64,000 bases of DNA, taken from contig NZ_QJRH01000061.1 in assembly GCF_003254545.1 (NCBI RefSeq), positions 1 through 64,000 of the forward strand, given 5' to 3'. This document shows positions 24,908 through 33,822 of this stretch, piece by piece. Below the pieces are notes generated by a model that did no database searches, was not told the DNA's origin, and worked only from the letters and a program-made list of their open reading frames with translations. Within the stretch, counting starts at the first letter, position 1. The number at the start of each line of letters is the position of its first letter. A program made the translations under genes and the position numbers. The DNA comes from Flavobacterium tistrianum. Its GTDB lineage: Bacteria; Bacteroidota; Bacteroidia; Flavobacteriales; Flavobacteriaceae.

Positions 24908-25774
24908 ATGAAAATTAAACAATATCGTACTCATTTTATTCAAGAATTATCTCCTTTTTACGATGCGTACGAAGCGGAAAGCTTTTTTTATTTGATTCTA
25001 GAAGATAAGCATCAGCTTCGCCAGATTGATTTGGCTCTAAATCATGAACTTGTATTTGATGAGAATGACTTTATAATATGGGACGAATTGCTGCAACACC
25101 TTAAAAAAGAAGTTCCCATTCAGTATTTGCTTGGGAAAACTAATTTTTACGGTTTGGATTTTGAAGTAAATGAAAATGTTTTAATTCCAAGGCCTGAAAC
25201 GGAAGAATTGGTAGAATGGATTATTAATGAAAATATAAGTACAGAAAAGTCAAAAAAAATACGAATTCTGGATATAGGAACGGGCAGTGGCTGTATTGCT
25301 ATTTCTTTGGCGAAAAACATTCCAAATGCAGAAGTTGTGGCGATTGATGTTTCTAAAAAAGCAATTGAAACGGCTAAAAGAAACGCTGTGAGAAATAATG
25401 TCGAAGTGACTTTTGCATTATTGGATATTTTAAAAGAAGAAGAATTAAGATGCCAGTTTGATATCATTGTTTCTAATCCGCCGTATGTTCGAAATTTAGA
25501 AAAAGAAGAAATCAAAAAAAATGTTTTGGACTATGAGCCGCATTTAGCTCTTTTTGTGGAAGACAACGACGCTTTGATTTTTTATAGAAAAATTGCTTCA
25601 TTGGCAAAAAATGCTCTTCTAGAAAAAGGAAAATTATATTTTGAAATCAACCAATACCTTGGGAAAGAAATGATTGATTTGCTCGAAAGTATGAGTTTCG
25701 AAAACGTCGAGCTTAGAAAAGATATTTATGACAATGATCGCATGATTTCCTGCAAGGTTTCAAAAACCTTGTAG
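24908..25774 (+). CDS. prmC: Release factor glutamine methyltransferase PrmC/HemK
   Basis: N5-methylates the glutamine of the GGQ motif of release factors 1 and 2 (EC 2.1.1.297). From the ATG at 24908 it has 288 residues. A helical N-terminal domain (about 1-75) is followed by VPIQYLLGKTNFYGLDFEVN, IPRPETEELVEW, SAM-binding ILDIGTGSGCIAI, and the catalytic NPPY (SNPPYVRN). An in-frame ATG at 24887 would add seven residues (MKCQKIK) and is less likely. The last nine codons and the stop lie inside the left arm of a 31-bp inverted repeat, so the C-terminus SCKVSKTL is repeat-encoded. Confidence 0.93.
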   Translation: MKIKQYRTHFIQELSPFYDAYEAESFFYLILEDKHQLRQIDLALNHELVFDENDFIIWDELLQHLKKEVPIQYLLGKTNFYGLDFEVNENVLIPRPETEELVEWIINENISTEKSKKIRILDIGTGSGCIAISLAKNIPNAEVVAIDVSKKAIETAKRNAVRNNVEVTFALLDILKEEELRCQFDIIVSNPPYVRNLEKEEIKKNVLDYEPHLALFVEDNDALIFYRKIASLAKNALLEKGKLYFEINQYLGKEMIDLLESMSFENVELRKDIYDNDRMISCKVSKTL

Positions 25775-25834
25775 GTCTTTTTTTTAGAATATTTATAGTT
25801 TAAACCTACAAGGTTTTTGAAACCTTGCAGGAAA
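25746..25834. repeat. 31-bp perfect inverted repeat overlapping the prmC 3' end
   Basis: Left arm 25746-25776 and right arm 25804-25834 are exact reverse complements, with a 27-base AT-rich spacer. Each arm contains the internal quasi-palindrome CAAGGTTTCAAAAACCTTG. The left arm supplies the last codons and stop of prmC. The right arm ends 13 bases before the stop of the convergent permease gene. It probably doubles as a terminator for both. Confidence 0.85.
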
Positions 25835-25846
25835 GTGAGTATGAAG

Positions 25847-27091
25847 TTATTCGTAACGCAACGCCTCAATAGGATCTAATTTTGAGGCTTTAATGGCAGG
25901 ATACAAGCCTGAAACTAGAGCAACACAGAAACTGGTTGCAAATGCGGCAAAAATCGCCATCCACGGAATCACAAAAACGAAACTCATGGCGGTTGCAATA
26001 GCGAAACCAAGCAGAATTCCCAAAACGATTCCAACCAAACCTCCAATTTGTCCGATCAATAAAGTTTCGATAAAAAACTGAAAAGCAACGGTCGATCTTT
26101 TTGCTCCCAATGCTTTACGTACGCCAATTTCGCGCGTACGCTCTGTAACCGAAACAATCATAATATTCATTAAAGCTATAGAAGATCCTAAAATGGTAAT
26201 AACGGATATAATCCAAGCGGCCCAGCCCAGATATTTGGTAATTCCTAAAATTCGGTTTATTAAATCGTCACTGCGTCCAATTGCGAAATTATTGTCTCTT
26301 ACAGGGCTCAGTTTACGAACCCTTCTCATGGTGCTTGTAGCATTGTCGACAGCTTCGTCTAAAAGTTCTTTTTTAGAAACCATCACACTGATTGTATAGT
26401 TGATGTTTGGCGCGGAAAACAAAGACCTCGCAACTTGAATCGGAATCAAAACACGTAAATCTTGACTATTTCCAAAAGTAGAACCTTTTTCTTTTAGAAC
26501 ACCAATAACTTTAAATCGTGCTCCGCGAATCGAGATGATTTTATCTATCGGATTTACATCCTTTAAAAGCCCTTTTTCAAAATCAGAACCAACAATACAC
26601 GAATAGGTATTATTGTCAATGTCAAATTGGTTAAAAGAACGACCTAAAGTAGTTTCTAAACCTGAATTGGAAATGAAATGTTCGTCAACACCAACCACTG
26701 TAATTTCAGGATCTGTTTTGGTGTCTAAATATTTTACTTCAGCTTTTGAGGTTGCGGTAAAAGAAAGAGATGTTTCTGTAAAAGGATATTTGTATTTATT
26801 TTTAAAAGCAACAGCTTCAGGATAAGAAATAATTGGATTGATGATTTCGCGCTCCTTTCCGCCACGATTTCGAACCGTATTTTCGTATTGGTTAATGTTG
26901 AAAGTATTAGCTCCCATTGATGCAAAATTGGTAGAAATTGTATTTTCTAATGCAGAAACTACAGTAAGGATGCCTACCAGAGCGGTAATACCGATAGCAA
27001 TAATTAAAACGGTAAGAATAGTACGCAGAATTTGGGTTTTGATGGAACCAAAAGCAATTCGGATATTTTCTTTAAATAATTTTAGCATCAT
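25847..27091 (-). CDS. MacB-like ABC transporter permease (FtsX family)
   Basis: An inner-membrane permease of about 415 residues. One N-terminal transmembrane helix (ILRTILTVLIIAIGITALVG) is followed by a large MacB-type periplasmic core domain (about 45-270) and three C-terminal helices (about 285-400). The FtsX signature SVTERTREIGVRKALGAKRS lies between helices 2 and 3. No ATPase gene is adjacent, so it must use a partner encoded elsewhere. Candidate substrates are lipoproteins, peptides or antimicrobials, unknown here. The ORF opens with TTG at 27097; the ATGs at 27091 or 27088 give the usual MLKLFKENIRIA start. Confidence 0.88.
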   Translation of the reverse strand: MMLKLFKENIRIAFGSIKTQILRTILTVLIIAIGITALVGILTVVSALENTISTNFASMGANTFNINQYENTVRNRGGKEREIINPIISYPEAVAFKNKYKYPFTETSLSFTATSKAEVKYLDTKTDPEITVVGVDEHFISNSGLETTLGRSFNQFDIDNNTYSCIVGSDFEKGLLKDVNPIDKIISIRGARFKVIGVLKEKGSTFGNSQDLRVLIPIQVARSLFSAPNINYTISVMVSKKELLDEAVDNATSTMRRVRKLSPVRDNNFAIGRSDDLINRILGITKYLGWAAWIISVITILGSSIALMNIMIVSVTERTREIGVRKALGAKRSTVAFQFFIETLLIGQIGGLVGIVLGILLGFAIATAMSFVFVIPWMAIFAAFATSFCVALVSGLYPAIKASKLDPIEALRYE

Positions 27092-27274
27092 GACCAATTT
27101 GTCACGAAAATACGGTTTTTGTTACAAGTTTGTTTTCGAAGTGTTATTATTTATTTTAAAAAGTAAGATATTTGCATTCGCTTAAAAATTAAAAGAAATA
27201 ATGTCAAAGAATTTTAGGCTTTTAGTTTTCAAAGGAAATCTAAAATCTAAAATCAATAATCTAAAATAAAGAAG

Positions 27275-28702
27275 ATGGCTTCAAAACCAAGTATACCAAA
27301 AGGGACAAGAGATTTTTCACCAGCAGAGGTGTCAAAACGTCAATATATTATTCAAACCATAAAAGCTAATTTCGAGAAATTTGGTTTTCAGCCAATCGAA
27401 ACGCCTTCGTTTGAAAATTCAGATACCTTAATGGGGAAATATGGAGAAGAAGGAGACCGTCTGATTTTTAAAATTTTAAATTCTGGGAACTTTTTCTACA
27501 ATAAAAGTAAAATCGAATTGCCAGAATCTATTGAAGAATTACAATTAAATTCTGCTGAAAAAATAAGTCTTGAACAAAGAATCGAACTGAATAAATTCAC
27601 AGGAAAAATTTCTGAAAAAGCGTTGCGCTATGATTTGACAGTTCCTTTTGCAAGATACGTTGTTCAACACCAAAGTGAAATTGAATTTCCTTTTAAAAGA
27701 TACCAAATCCAACCAGTTTGGAGAGCTGATAATCCGCAGAAAGGCCGTTTTAGAGAATTTTTTCAGTGTGACGCCGATGTTGTTGGTTCAAAATCACTTT
27801 GGCAGGAAGTGGAATTAGTTCAATTGTACGATACGGTTTTTACTTCTTTAGGTTTAGAAGGTGTTACAATTAAAATCAATAACAGAAAAATTTTATCCGG
27901 AATCGCTGAGGTTATTGGTGCTTCTGATAAATTAATTGATTTTACAGTTGCTCTTGATAAATTGGATAAAATTGGAGAAGACGGCGTTAAAAAAGAAATG
28001 ATCGAAAAAGGTATTTCTAAAGAAGCGTTGGTAAAAGTGCAGCCGCTTTTTAGTTTCTCAGGAACTTTTGCAGACAAAATTGCACAACTTTCGGACTTAT
28101 TGTCTTCTTCTGAAGAAGGAATGAAAGGTGTTGAAGAGCTTAAATTTATTTGTGATAATGTTGCCGATTTAGGTTTGTCAACAGCAACTTTAGATTTAGA
28201 TGTGACTTTGGCACGTGGTTTAAATTATTACACCGGAGCAATTTTTGAAGTTGCAGCACCAAAAACAGTTGCAATGGGCTCTATTGGCGGTGGTGGAAGA
28301 TACGACGATTTGACGGGTATTTTCGGATTGAAAAATATGAGCGGTGTTGGAATCTCTTTTGGATTGGATAGAATCTATCTAGTTTTAGAAGAATTGCAAT
28401 TGTTTCCAGAAACCGTTGCAGCGACTTCAAAAGCAATATTCTTAAATTTTGGAGACAAAGAAGCTTTATATGCTTCAAAAGCGATTCAGAAATTGAGACA
28501 AGAAAATATAAAAGTAGAATTATATCCAGACAATGTAAAAGTTGGAAAACAATTTCAATATGCGGATAAACGTTTGATTCCATTTGCAGTATTGGTTGGT
28601 GATCAGGAAATTAATTCAAATTCATATACGCTTAAAAATTTAGTGACAGGAGAACAGGTTTCTGTAGATTTCGAAGGATTGAAAAAAACTTTGTTAGGCT
28701 AA
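27275..28702 (+). CDS. hisS: Histidyl-tRNA synthetase
   Basis: Class II aminoacyl-tRNA synthetase charging tRNA-His (EC 6.1.1.21). 475 residues. Motif 1 region [20 protein letters not shown], the TVPFARYV and [20 protein letters not shown] motif 2 region, [15 protein letters not shown], and motif 3 [14 protein letters not shown] with [11 protein letters not shown]. The C-terminal anticodon domain spans about 385-475. An extra segment near residues 75-105 ([15 protein letters not shown]) lengthens it compared with E. coli. It is preceded by a short spacer with repeated AATCTAAAAT words. Confidence 0.96.
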   Translation: MASKPSIPKGTRDFSPAEVSKRQYIIQTIKANFEKFGFQPIETPSFENSDTLMGKYGEEGDRLIFKILNSGNFFYNKSKIELPESIEELQLNSAEKISLEQRIELNKFTGKISEKALRYDLTVPFARYVVQHQSEIEFPFKRYQIQPVWRADNPQKGRFREFFQCDADVVGSKSLWQEVELVQLYDTVFTSLGLEGVTIKINNRKILSGIAEVIGASDKLIDFTVALDKLDKIGEDGVKKEMIEKGISKEALVKVQPLFSFSGTFADKIAQLSDLLSSSEEGMKGVEELKFICDNVADLGLSTATLDLDVTLARGLNYYTGAIFEVAAPKTVAMGSIGGGGRYDDLTGIFGLKNMSGVGISFGLDRIYLVLEELQLFPETVAATSKAIFLNFGDKEALYASKAIQKLRQENIKVELYPDNVKVGKQFQYADKRLIPFAVLVGDQEINSNSYTLKNLVTGEQVSVDFEGLKKTLLG

Positions 28703-28822
28703 CTGTCTGGGATAAAAGTTTTTGCTTTATATCCCGCAGATTTAAAGGGTTTTCTTTTAAAATCTCTTCTTAAAATAGTTGCTGGTGAAGAAAAAAAGCT
28801 CTTAATTTGCCAACCTTAAGTT

Positions 28823-28893
28823 ACGGGCGTAGTTCAAGGGTAGAATAGCGGTCTCCAAAACCGTTGATGGGGGTTCGAATCCCTCCGCCCGTG
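28823..28893 (+). tRNA. trnW: tRNA-Trp (anticodon CCA)
   Basis: Acceptor stem ACGGGCG (28823-28829) pairs with CGCCCGT (28886-28892), with discriminator G28893. The anticodon stem GCGGT/ACCGT encloses loop CTCCAAA, with anticodon CCA at 28855-28857. The T arm shows GGTTCGAATCC. The 3' CCA is not fully encoded (CA then ATA follows). It is 71 bases long with a short D arm. It stands alone between hisS and grpE. Confidence 0.92.
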
Positions 28894-28895
28894 CA

Positions 28896-29101
28896 ATAAA
28901 ATATTTTTACCGCAAAGAACGCTAAGTTTTTTATCTAAGAATACTTTAAAAAAATAAAGTTCGCAAAGCTAAATCAAGACAAAGCTTTGCGAACTTTTGT
29001 CTTTTTTATAAGGTTTAAGAGTGAAAAAAACCTTGCGTTCTTTGCGATAATTTTTTAGATCTCAGGTATTGCCATTAAGACATTAAAGATGAAGAAAGCA
29101 T
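28896..29101. repeat. Intergenic region with nested TTTGCGAACTT / CGCAAAGAACG repeats
   Basis: No gene is present. AAAGTTCGCAAAGCT (28956-28970) pairs perfectly with its complement at 28983-28997 (15 bp, 12-base loop) and is followed by a T-rich stretch. An outer imperfect pair joins ACCGCAAAGAACGCTAAG (about 28910-28927) with its relative at about 29032-29050. The same words recur at 53262-53298, and related ones at 47237-47280. Confidence 0.7.
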
Positions 29102-29139
29102 AAAAAAAAGCTTCGTCTCTATAGGCGAAGCTTTTTTTA
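29102..29139 (+). terminator. Hairpin terminator upstream of the grpE region
   Basis: AAAGCTTCG / CGAAGCTTT stem with a 10-base loop and a following T run; A-rich on the other side. It is the last structure before the grpE promoter and could end transcription coming from the tRNA. Confidence 0.7.
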
Positions 29140-29326
29140 ATATAAGGTAAACTTGAATTAATAATTATTTAGAGGCCGAAGCCAACCCTTAAATTCAATT
29201 TTTGGTGGTAATAATTTGTTTTTTATTGGTCTCAAAGATAAGATAAACTAAAACGTAATAGTCTTAAAATTATAATAAATTTTTTCTGGGCAAATGCGTT
29301 TTTTAAATGGCTCATAATTAATAAAG
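29140..29326. other. Intergenic region upstream of the grpE promoter
   Basis: About 190 AT-rich bases without an ORF or recognisable RNA. The segment GAGGCCGAAGCCAACCC near 29172-29188 is less AT-rich, but I could not assign it to anything. Confidence 0.4.
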
Positions 29327-29339
29327 TGACAATTTGACA
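29327..29339 (+). promoter_or_regulatory. TGACA direct repeat upstream of the grpE promoter
   Basis: TGACA-ATT-TGACA, two direct copies of TGACA eight bases apart, lying 13-25 bases upstream of the TGGCAG box. Candidate activator or repressor site; inference only. Confidence 0.35.
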
Positions 29340-29351
29340 TTTTATAAGATT

Positions 29352-29367
29352 TGGCAGTACTTTTGCA
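29352..29367 (+). promoter_or_regulatory. Overlapping sigma-54-like and TAnnTTTG promoter of grpE-dnaJ
   Basis: TGGCAG-TACTT-TTGCA matches the sigma-54 consensus TGGCAC-N5-TTGCA at all but one base, with the GG and GC doublets at the required spacing. Within it, TACTTTTG (29358-29365) is also an exact TAnnTTTG -7 element, with TTTG 21 bases upstream (29333-29336). Which sigma factor is used cannot be told. The grpE ATG is 22 bases downstream. Confidence 0.5.
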
Positions 29368-29388
29368 ATCCAACAGAAAGAAATAAAA

Positions 29389-29967
29389 ATGAAGTTTAAA
29401 AATATTTTTAAAAATAAAAGTAATATGACTACGGAAAATACAGAATTCGATCAGGAATTAGACGATGTAACGTTAGAGAACAATGCCAACGGAGAGCAGT
29501 TAATTGTTGAAGAATTAAGTGTTGAGGAGCAATTAGCTAAAGACTTGGCTCACGAAAAAGATAAGTTTTTGCGATTATTTGCTGAATTTGAAAATTACAA
29601 AAAAAGAACTTCAAAAGAGCGTCTTGAATTGTTTAAAACAGCAAACCAAGAAGTTTTATTGGCTATGCTTCCAGTTTTAGATGATTTTGACAGAGCGACA
29701 GTAGAGATCAACAAATCTGAGGATGAGAATTTGAAAAAAGGTGTTGAGTTGATTCACGAAAAATTGAAAAGCACTTTAGTTTCTAAAGGATTAGAGCAAG
29801 TTGAAATTCAAGTAGGAGATGCTTTCAATGCTGATATCGCTGAAGCAATTACCCAAATTCCAGCTCCGTCTGACAAATTAAAAGGGAAAATTGTTGATGT
29901 TATTGAAAAAGGATACAAATTAGGAGACAAAATTATTCGTTACCCTAAAGTTGTAGTTGGAAACTAA
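29389..29967 (+). CDS. grpE: Nucleotide exchange factor GrpE
   Basis: Cofactor that releases ADP from DnaK. 192 residues: an acidic disordered N-terminus (to about 55), a long coiled-coil helix (KDLAHEKDKFLRLFAEFENY then KKRTSKERLELFKTANQEVL), a four-helix region, and the C-terminal beta domain with KGLEQVEIQVGDAFNADIAE and GYKLGDKIIRYPKVVVGN. An internal ATG at 29425 (MTTENTEF) is an alternative start. It is followed by dnaJ after 75 bases; dnaK is not in the window. Confidence 0.96.
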   Translation: MKFKNIFKNKSNMTTENTEFDQELDDVTLENNANGEQLIVEELSVEEQLAKDLAHEKDKFLRLFAEFENYKKRTSKERLELFKTANQEVLLAMLPVLDDFDRATVEINKSEDENLKKGVELIHEKLKSTLVSKGLEQVEIQVGDAFNADIAEAITQIPAPSDKLKGKIVDVIEKGYKLGDKIIRYPKVVVGN

Positions 29968-30042
29968 AAGCAATTAAGATTCTGAAATTCAGTTTTTAAA
30001 CATTGAAGTTTGGAATTTTAGATTTAGAATTTAACCTAAATT

Positions 30043-31149
30043 ATGAAAAAAGATTTTTACGAAATACTAGGCATTTCAAAAAATGCTGATGCTGCCGAAA
30101 TAAAAAAAGCGTACAGAAAAAGTGCTTTAAAATACCATCCTGATAAAAACCCAGGCGACAAAGAGGCAGAAGAAAACTTCAAATTGGCGGCAGAAGCTTA
30201 TGAAGTTTTAAGTGATCCGCAGAAAAAAGCGAAATACGATCAATACGGACATCAAGCATTTGATGGTTCTGGCGGATTTGGCGGTCATGGAGGCATGAAT
30301 ATGGATGACATTTTCAGCCAGTTTGGTGATATTTTTGGTGGTGGATTTGGCGGTTTCGGAGGCGGAGGCGGAGGCCCTCGTCGTGCGAAAGGAAGCAATC
30401 TTCGAATTAAAGTAAAACTGACTTTGGAAGAAATTGCAAATGGAGTTGAGAAAAAAGTAAAAGTAAAACGTAAAGTTCAGGCAAAAGGTGTAACGTATAA
30501 AACTTGTACGACTTGTAACGGTCAAGGACAAGTAATGCGTGTAACCAATACCATTTTAGGAAGAATGCAATCTGCATCAACTTGTCCTACTTGTGGTGGT
30601 TCTGGTCAGATTTTAGATAAAAAACCTTCTGAGGCAGATGCTCAAGGAATGGTTCAAGAAGACGAAACAGTATCAATCAAAATTCCTGCGGGAGTTGTTG
30701 ACGGAATGCAGTTAAAAGTTGCTAACAAAGGTAACGATGCGCCAGGAAACAGTATTCCAGGAGATTTAATTGTTGCTATTGAAGAAATTGAGCACGAATT
30801 CTTGAAGCGTGAAGGTGAAAACGTTCACTTCGATTTGTATATCAGTTTCCCAGAAGCAGTTTTAGGAGCTTCAAAAGATATTGAAGCAATCAACGGAAAA
30901 GTGCGTATTAAACTGGAAGAAGGAATTCAATCTGGAAAAATCTTAAGATTGAAAGGAAAAGGAATTCCAAGTTTAAATGGTTACGGAAGCGGAGATTTAT
31001 TGGTTCACGTAAATGTTTGGACTCCAAAAACTTTAAATAAAGAACAAAAACAATTCTTTGAAAATGCTTTAACAGACGAGCACTTTGCTCCAAGTCCAGA
31101 GAAATCAGAGAAATCATTCTTTGAAAAAGTAAAAGATATGTTCTCATAA
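30043..31149 (+). CDS. dnaJ: Co-chaperone DnaJ with a reduced zinc domain
   Basis: Hsp40 that delivers substrates to DnaK and stimulates its ATPase. 368 residues. J domain at 1-70 with H32-P33-D34, G/F-rich region 74-112, client-binding domains after 115. Only two CxxCxGxG motifs remain: C155-TT-C158-NGQG and C181-PT-C184-GGSG. Motifs 1 and 4 are absent, replaced by short linkers (VQAKGVTYKT and LDKKPSEADAQG). In E. coli DnaJ, motifs 1 and 4 form zinc centre 1 and motifs 2 and 3 form centre 2, which is needed for work with DnaK. The retained pair corresponds to centre 2. Confidence 0.95.
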   Translation: MKKDFYEILGISKNADAAEIKKAYRKSALKYHPDKNPGDKEAEENFKLAAEAYEVLSDPQKKAKYDQYGHQAFDGSGGFGGHGGMNMDDIFSQFGDIFGGGFGGFGGGGGGPRRAKGSNLRIKVKLTLEEIANGVEKKVKVKRKVQAKGVTYKTCTTCNGQGQVMRVTNTILGRMQSASTCPTCGGSGQILDKKPSEADAQGMVQEDETVSIKIPAGVVDGMQLKVANKGNDAPGNSIPGDLIVAIEEIEHEFLKREGENVHFDLYISFPEAVLGASKDIEAINGKVRIKLEEGIQSGKILRLKGKGIPSLNGYGSGDLLVHVNVWTPKTLNKEQKQFFENALTDEHFAPSPEKSEKSFFEKVKDMFS

Positions 31150-31180
31150 TCTGAACTTTTTTAAAATACTATAAATATCA

Positions 31181-31216
31181 AAAACCCATTCTAGCATAAA
31201 ATAGAATGGGTTTTTT
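31181..31216 (+). terminator. Terminator of grpE-dnaJ
   Basis: AAACCCATTCTA / TAGAATGGGTTT stem with an 8-base loop and a six-T run. Confidence 0.9.
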
Positions 31217-31309
31217 GCGTAATATGGCGCAGATTCGCTAGTAATTATTTACTTTTACAGTCGCTGAACCGTAATGGCAGAAGCAACGCAGTAAATCCTT
31301 AAAAACAAC

Positions 31310-32239
31310 ATGAGTAACTTACTAGAAGTACATAAAGTCATAAAAAAATATGGCGATTATGTAGCACTTAACGAAGTTTCATTAAATGTGCCAAAAGGCA
31401 GTATATATGGACTATTAGGTCCGAATGGAGCAGGAAAAACTTCCCTTATCAGAATCATAAACCAGATTACAATGCCAGATAGTGGAAAAGTAATTTTGGA
31501 TGGAGAAAAATTACAGCCAAAGCATGTGCAGACAATTGGTTATCTTCCGGAAGAAAGAGGTTTGTACAGTTCAATGAAAGTAGGGGAACAATGTCTATAT
31601 TTGGCGCAAATGAAAGGGCTTTCTAAAGCCGAAGCCAAAAAACAACTGGATTATTGGTTTGACCGCTTAGGAATTCAAGGATGGTGGAACAAGAAAATCC
31701 AAGAGCTTTCTAAAGGAATGGCACAAAAAATTCAGTTTGTAGTTTGTGTGTTGCATAAACCAAAATTGCTGATTTTAGATGAGCCATTTTCAGGATTTGA
31801 TCCAGTAAATGCAAATATTATTAAAGACGAAATTTTAGCTTTAAAAGAACAAGGTTCTACGATTATTTTTTCTACTCACAGAATGGAAAGCGTAGAGGAA
31901 CTTTGTGAAAATATTGCTTTAATTCATAAGTCTAATAAACTGATAGAAGGAAAAGTGGTCGATGTAAAGCGTCAGTTTAGAACCAACAGTTTCGAAGTTG
32001 GAATTCTGACCAATAATGTTGAAGGATTAATGTATGATATCACTCAGAAGTTTACTGTTTCGCCTGCTAGTTTTAAATCTTTAAATGATGATTTAAAATT
32101 AAATATTCAGATCGGAAATGCTTCTCCAAACGAATTGTTGAATGTCTTAACGCAACGTGGACAAGTAACGCACTTTGTTGAGAAAATTCCGAGTATAAAC
32201 GATATTTTTATCCAAACGGTTACTGAAAACAAAATTTAA
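31310..32239 (+). CDS. ABC transporter ATP-binding protein (NatA/CcmA-like exporter)
   Basis: 309 residues. Walker A GPNGAGKT at 37-44, signature ELSKGMAQKIQ (LSKGM in place of LSGGQ), Walker B LLILDEPFSGFD and H-loop STHRME. The C-terminal 85 residues form a DUF4162-type extension common in ABC-2 exporters. It is 76 bases upstream of an ABC-2 permease gene, so the two form an export system. The substrate is unknown; family members export sodium, antibiotics or lipids. Confidence 0.92.
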   Translation: MSNLLEVHKVIKKYGDYVALNEVSLNVPKGSIYGLLGPNGAGKTSLIRIINQITMPDSGKVILDGEKLQPKHVQTIGYLPEERGLYSSMKVGEQCLYLAQMKGLSKAEAKKQLDYWFDRLGIQGWWNKKIQELSKGMAQKIQFVVCVLHKPKLLILDEPFSGFDPVNANIIKDEILALKEQGSTIIFSTHRMESVEELCENIALIHKSNKLIEGKVVDVKRQFRTNSFEVGILTNNVEGLMYDITQKFTVSPASFKSLNDDLKLNIQIGNASPNELLNVLTQRGQVTHFVEKIPSINDIFIQTVTENKI

Positions 32240-32315
32240 AAATTCCAATATAGAAATTCCAGATTCCAAGCTTATAAATGGAATGTGGGATTTAAAATTT
32301 GAAAATTAATTATTT

Positions 32316-33632
32316 ATGAGTATCATCTCGTTGATTATAAAAAGAGAATTTATTGCTAAAGTCCGCAATAAATCTTTTGTTGTCATGACATTTTTGAGTC
32401 CGCTTTTGTTTGTGGCTATTGCTGTTTTTATTGGGTATTTGAGTACTATGAAAGCAGAAACGAAAAGAATTGCAATTCATGATGAAACTGGAATTTTTGT
32501 TTCAGATTTTTTAAAAGAAAACAAAAAAGGAGCTGAATTTAAATATCTCAATTTATCTGAAATTGATGTAAATGCTTTAAAAGACAGTATTACAAAAGAA
32601 AATTTCAGCGGATTAATTGTTATTCCGAAAACAGAAAACAGAAAAGATTTAGAAAGTAAAATTGAATTTATTTCCAATAACAGCCCTAGTATTTCTTTTA
32701 TTGAAAACACTCAGGATATTATCGGAAATAAAATCACAAAACTAAATCTGGAAGAAGCAAAATTGGATACACTTGCTATTCAAAAAGCGCAGTCAGATGT
32801 AAATATTCATTTGGTTAAAGCTTCTGGAGAAGAAAGTTTAAAAGGTTTAAACGAAATTAAAATTGGAATCGGAGGTGCGTTTGGCTATTTGATTATGATG
32901 TTCATTATCATTTACGGAAATATGGTAATGCGAAGCGTAATCGAAGAAAAAACAAATCGTATTATCGAAATCATTATTTCATCAGTAAAACCATTTCAGT
33001 TAATGATTGGTAAAATTGTAGGGACTTCTTTAGCAGGAATTCTGCAATTTATAATTTGGGCAATTATTGGTTTAGGATTAATGTTTGCCGCTTCGGCATT
33101 CTTCGGCGTAAATGTTGGCCCAACAGCTAGAATTTCTCCAGAAATGATGCAAACGGCTCAGCATGAGTTTTCAGGTTCAGCGCAAATGTATATTGCCGAA
33201 TTATGGAATCTGCCCATCGCAAGTATTATAATCGGATTTGTGATTTATTTTATTGGTGGATATTTTTTATATAGCTCATTTTACGCAGCAATTGGTGCAG
33301 CAGTTGACAATCAGACCGATTCTCAGCAGTTTTTGCTTCCCATTTTAATGCCTCTGATTTTGAGTGTTTATATTGGGTTTTTTACTGTAGTAAATGATCC
33401 TCACGGAAGTGTTGCGGTTATCTTTTCAATGATTCCGTTAACGTCGCCAATTGTAATGTTAATGCGTATTCCGTTTGGCGTTCCGTGGTGGCAAATCGCA
33501 ATTTCGGTATCATTATTGTTTGCTACATTTTTCCTTGTTGTCTGGTTCGCTGCCAAAATCTACCGAATCGGTATTTTAATGTACGGCAAAAAACCGACTT
33601 GGAAGGAATTGTATAAGTGGCTGAAATATTAA
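32316..33632 (+). CDS. ABC-2 type permease (NatB-like)
   Basis: 438 residues. A first transmembrane helix at about 22-42 is followed by a large extracytoplasmic domain (about 45-180) and five or six helices between 185 and 425, a layout typical of NatB/YhaP proteins. The conserved juxtamembrane motif RSVIEEKTNRIIEIIISSVK follows helix 2. Partner of the ATPase encoded just upstream. The spacer before it contains ATTCCAAT/ATTCCAGATTCC words. Confidence 0.9.
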   Translation: MSIISLIIKREFIAKVRNKSFVVMTFLSPLLFVAIAVFIGYLSTMKAETKRIAIHDETGIFVSDFLKENKKGAEFKYLNLSEIDVNALKDSITKENFSGLIVIPKTENRKDLESKIEFISNNSPSISFIENTQDIIGNKITKLNLEEAKLDTLAIQKAQSDVNIHLVKASGEESLKGLNEIKIGIGGAFGYLIMMFIIIYGNMVMRSVIEEKTNRIIEIIISSVKPFQLMIGKIVGTSLAGILQFIIWAIIGLGLMFAASAFFGVNVGPTARISPEMMQTAQHEFSGSAQMYIAELWNLPIASIIIGFVIYFIGGYFLYSSFYAAIGAAVDNQTDSQQFLLPILMPLILSVYIGFFTVVNDPHGSVAVIFSMIPLTSPIVMLMRIPFGVPWWQIAISVSLLFATFFLVVWFAAKIYRIGILMYGKKPTWKELYKWLKY

Positions 33633-33644
33633 TTTTTTAAGGGA

Positions 33645-33822
33645 CAAAGGTTCAGAGTGACAAAGTGACAAAGGGACAAAGGTTTTTACTTTGTAACTAG
33701 TAACCTCTGATATTTAAACCCTAAAAAAAGATTGTATAACAGTTGTAAGGTGTGAAATGGTGACAAAGATTTTTTAAACTTTGTACCTCTGCCTCTTTGC
33801 AACTTTGAACCTTAAAAAAAAA
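33645..33822. repeat. Intergenic GGTTCAGAGTGACAAAGG word repeat, inverted arms
   Basis: The spacer contains GGTTCAGAGTGACAAAGTG plus further GACAAAGG words on the left. On the right it has their inverted relatives (CTTTGTACCTCTGCCTC, then TTTGCAACTTTGAACC) up to the ATG of the regulator. The arms are imperfect. The same vocabulary occurs at 46495-46530 and flanking 59579-59775. Confidence 0.6.

Noticed and set aside
25746..25834. Ends of an insertion sequence
   Set aside because: The 31-bp inverted arms enclose only 27 bases, there is no transposase and no flanking target duplication, so it is a hairpin repeat rather than an IS.
28703..28740. Terminator after hisS
   Set aside because: GGGATA/TATCCC can pair around a T-rich loop, but no T run follows, so it was not called.
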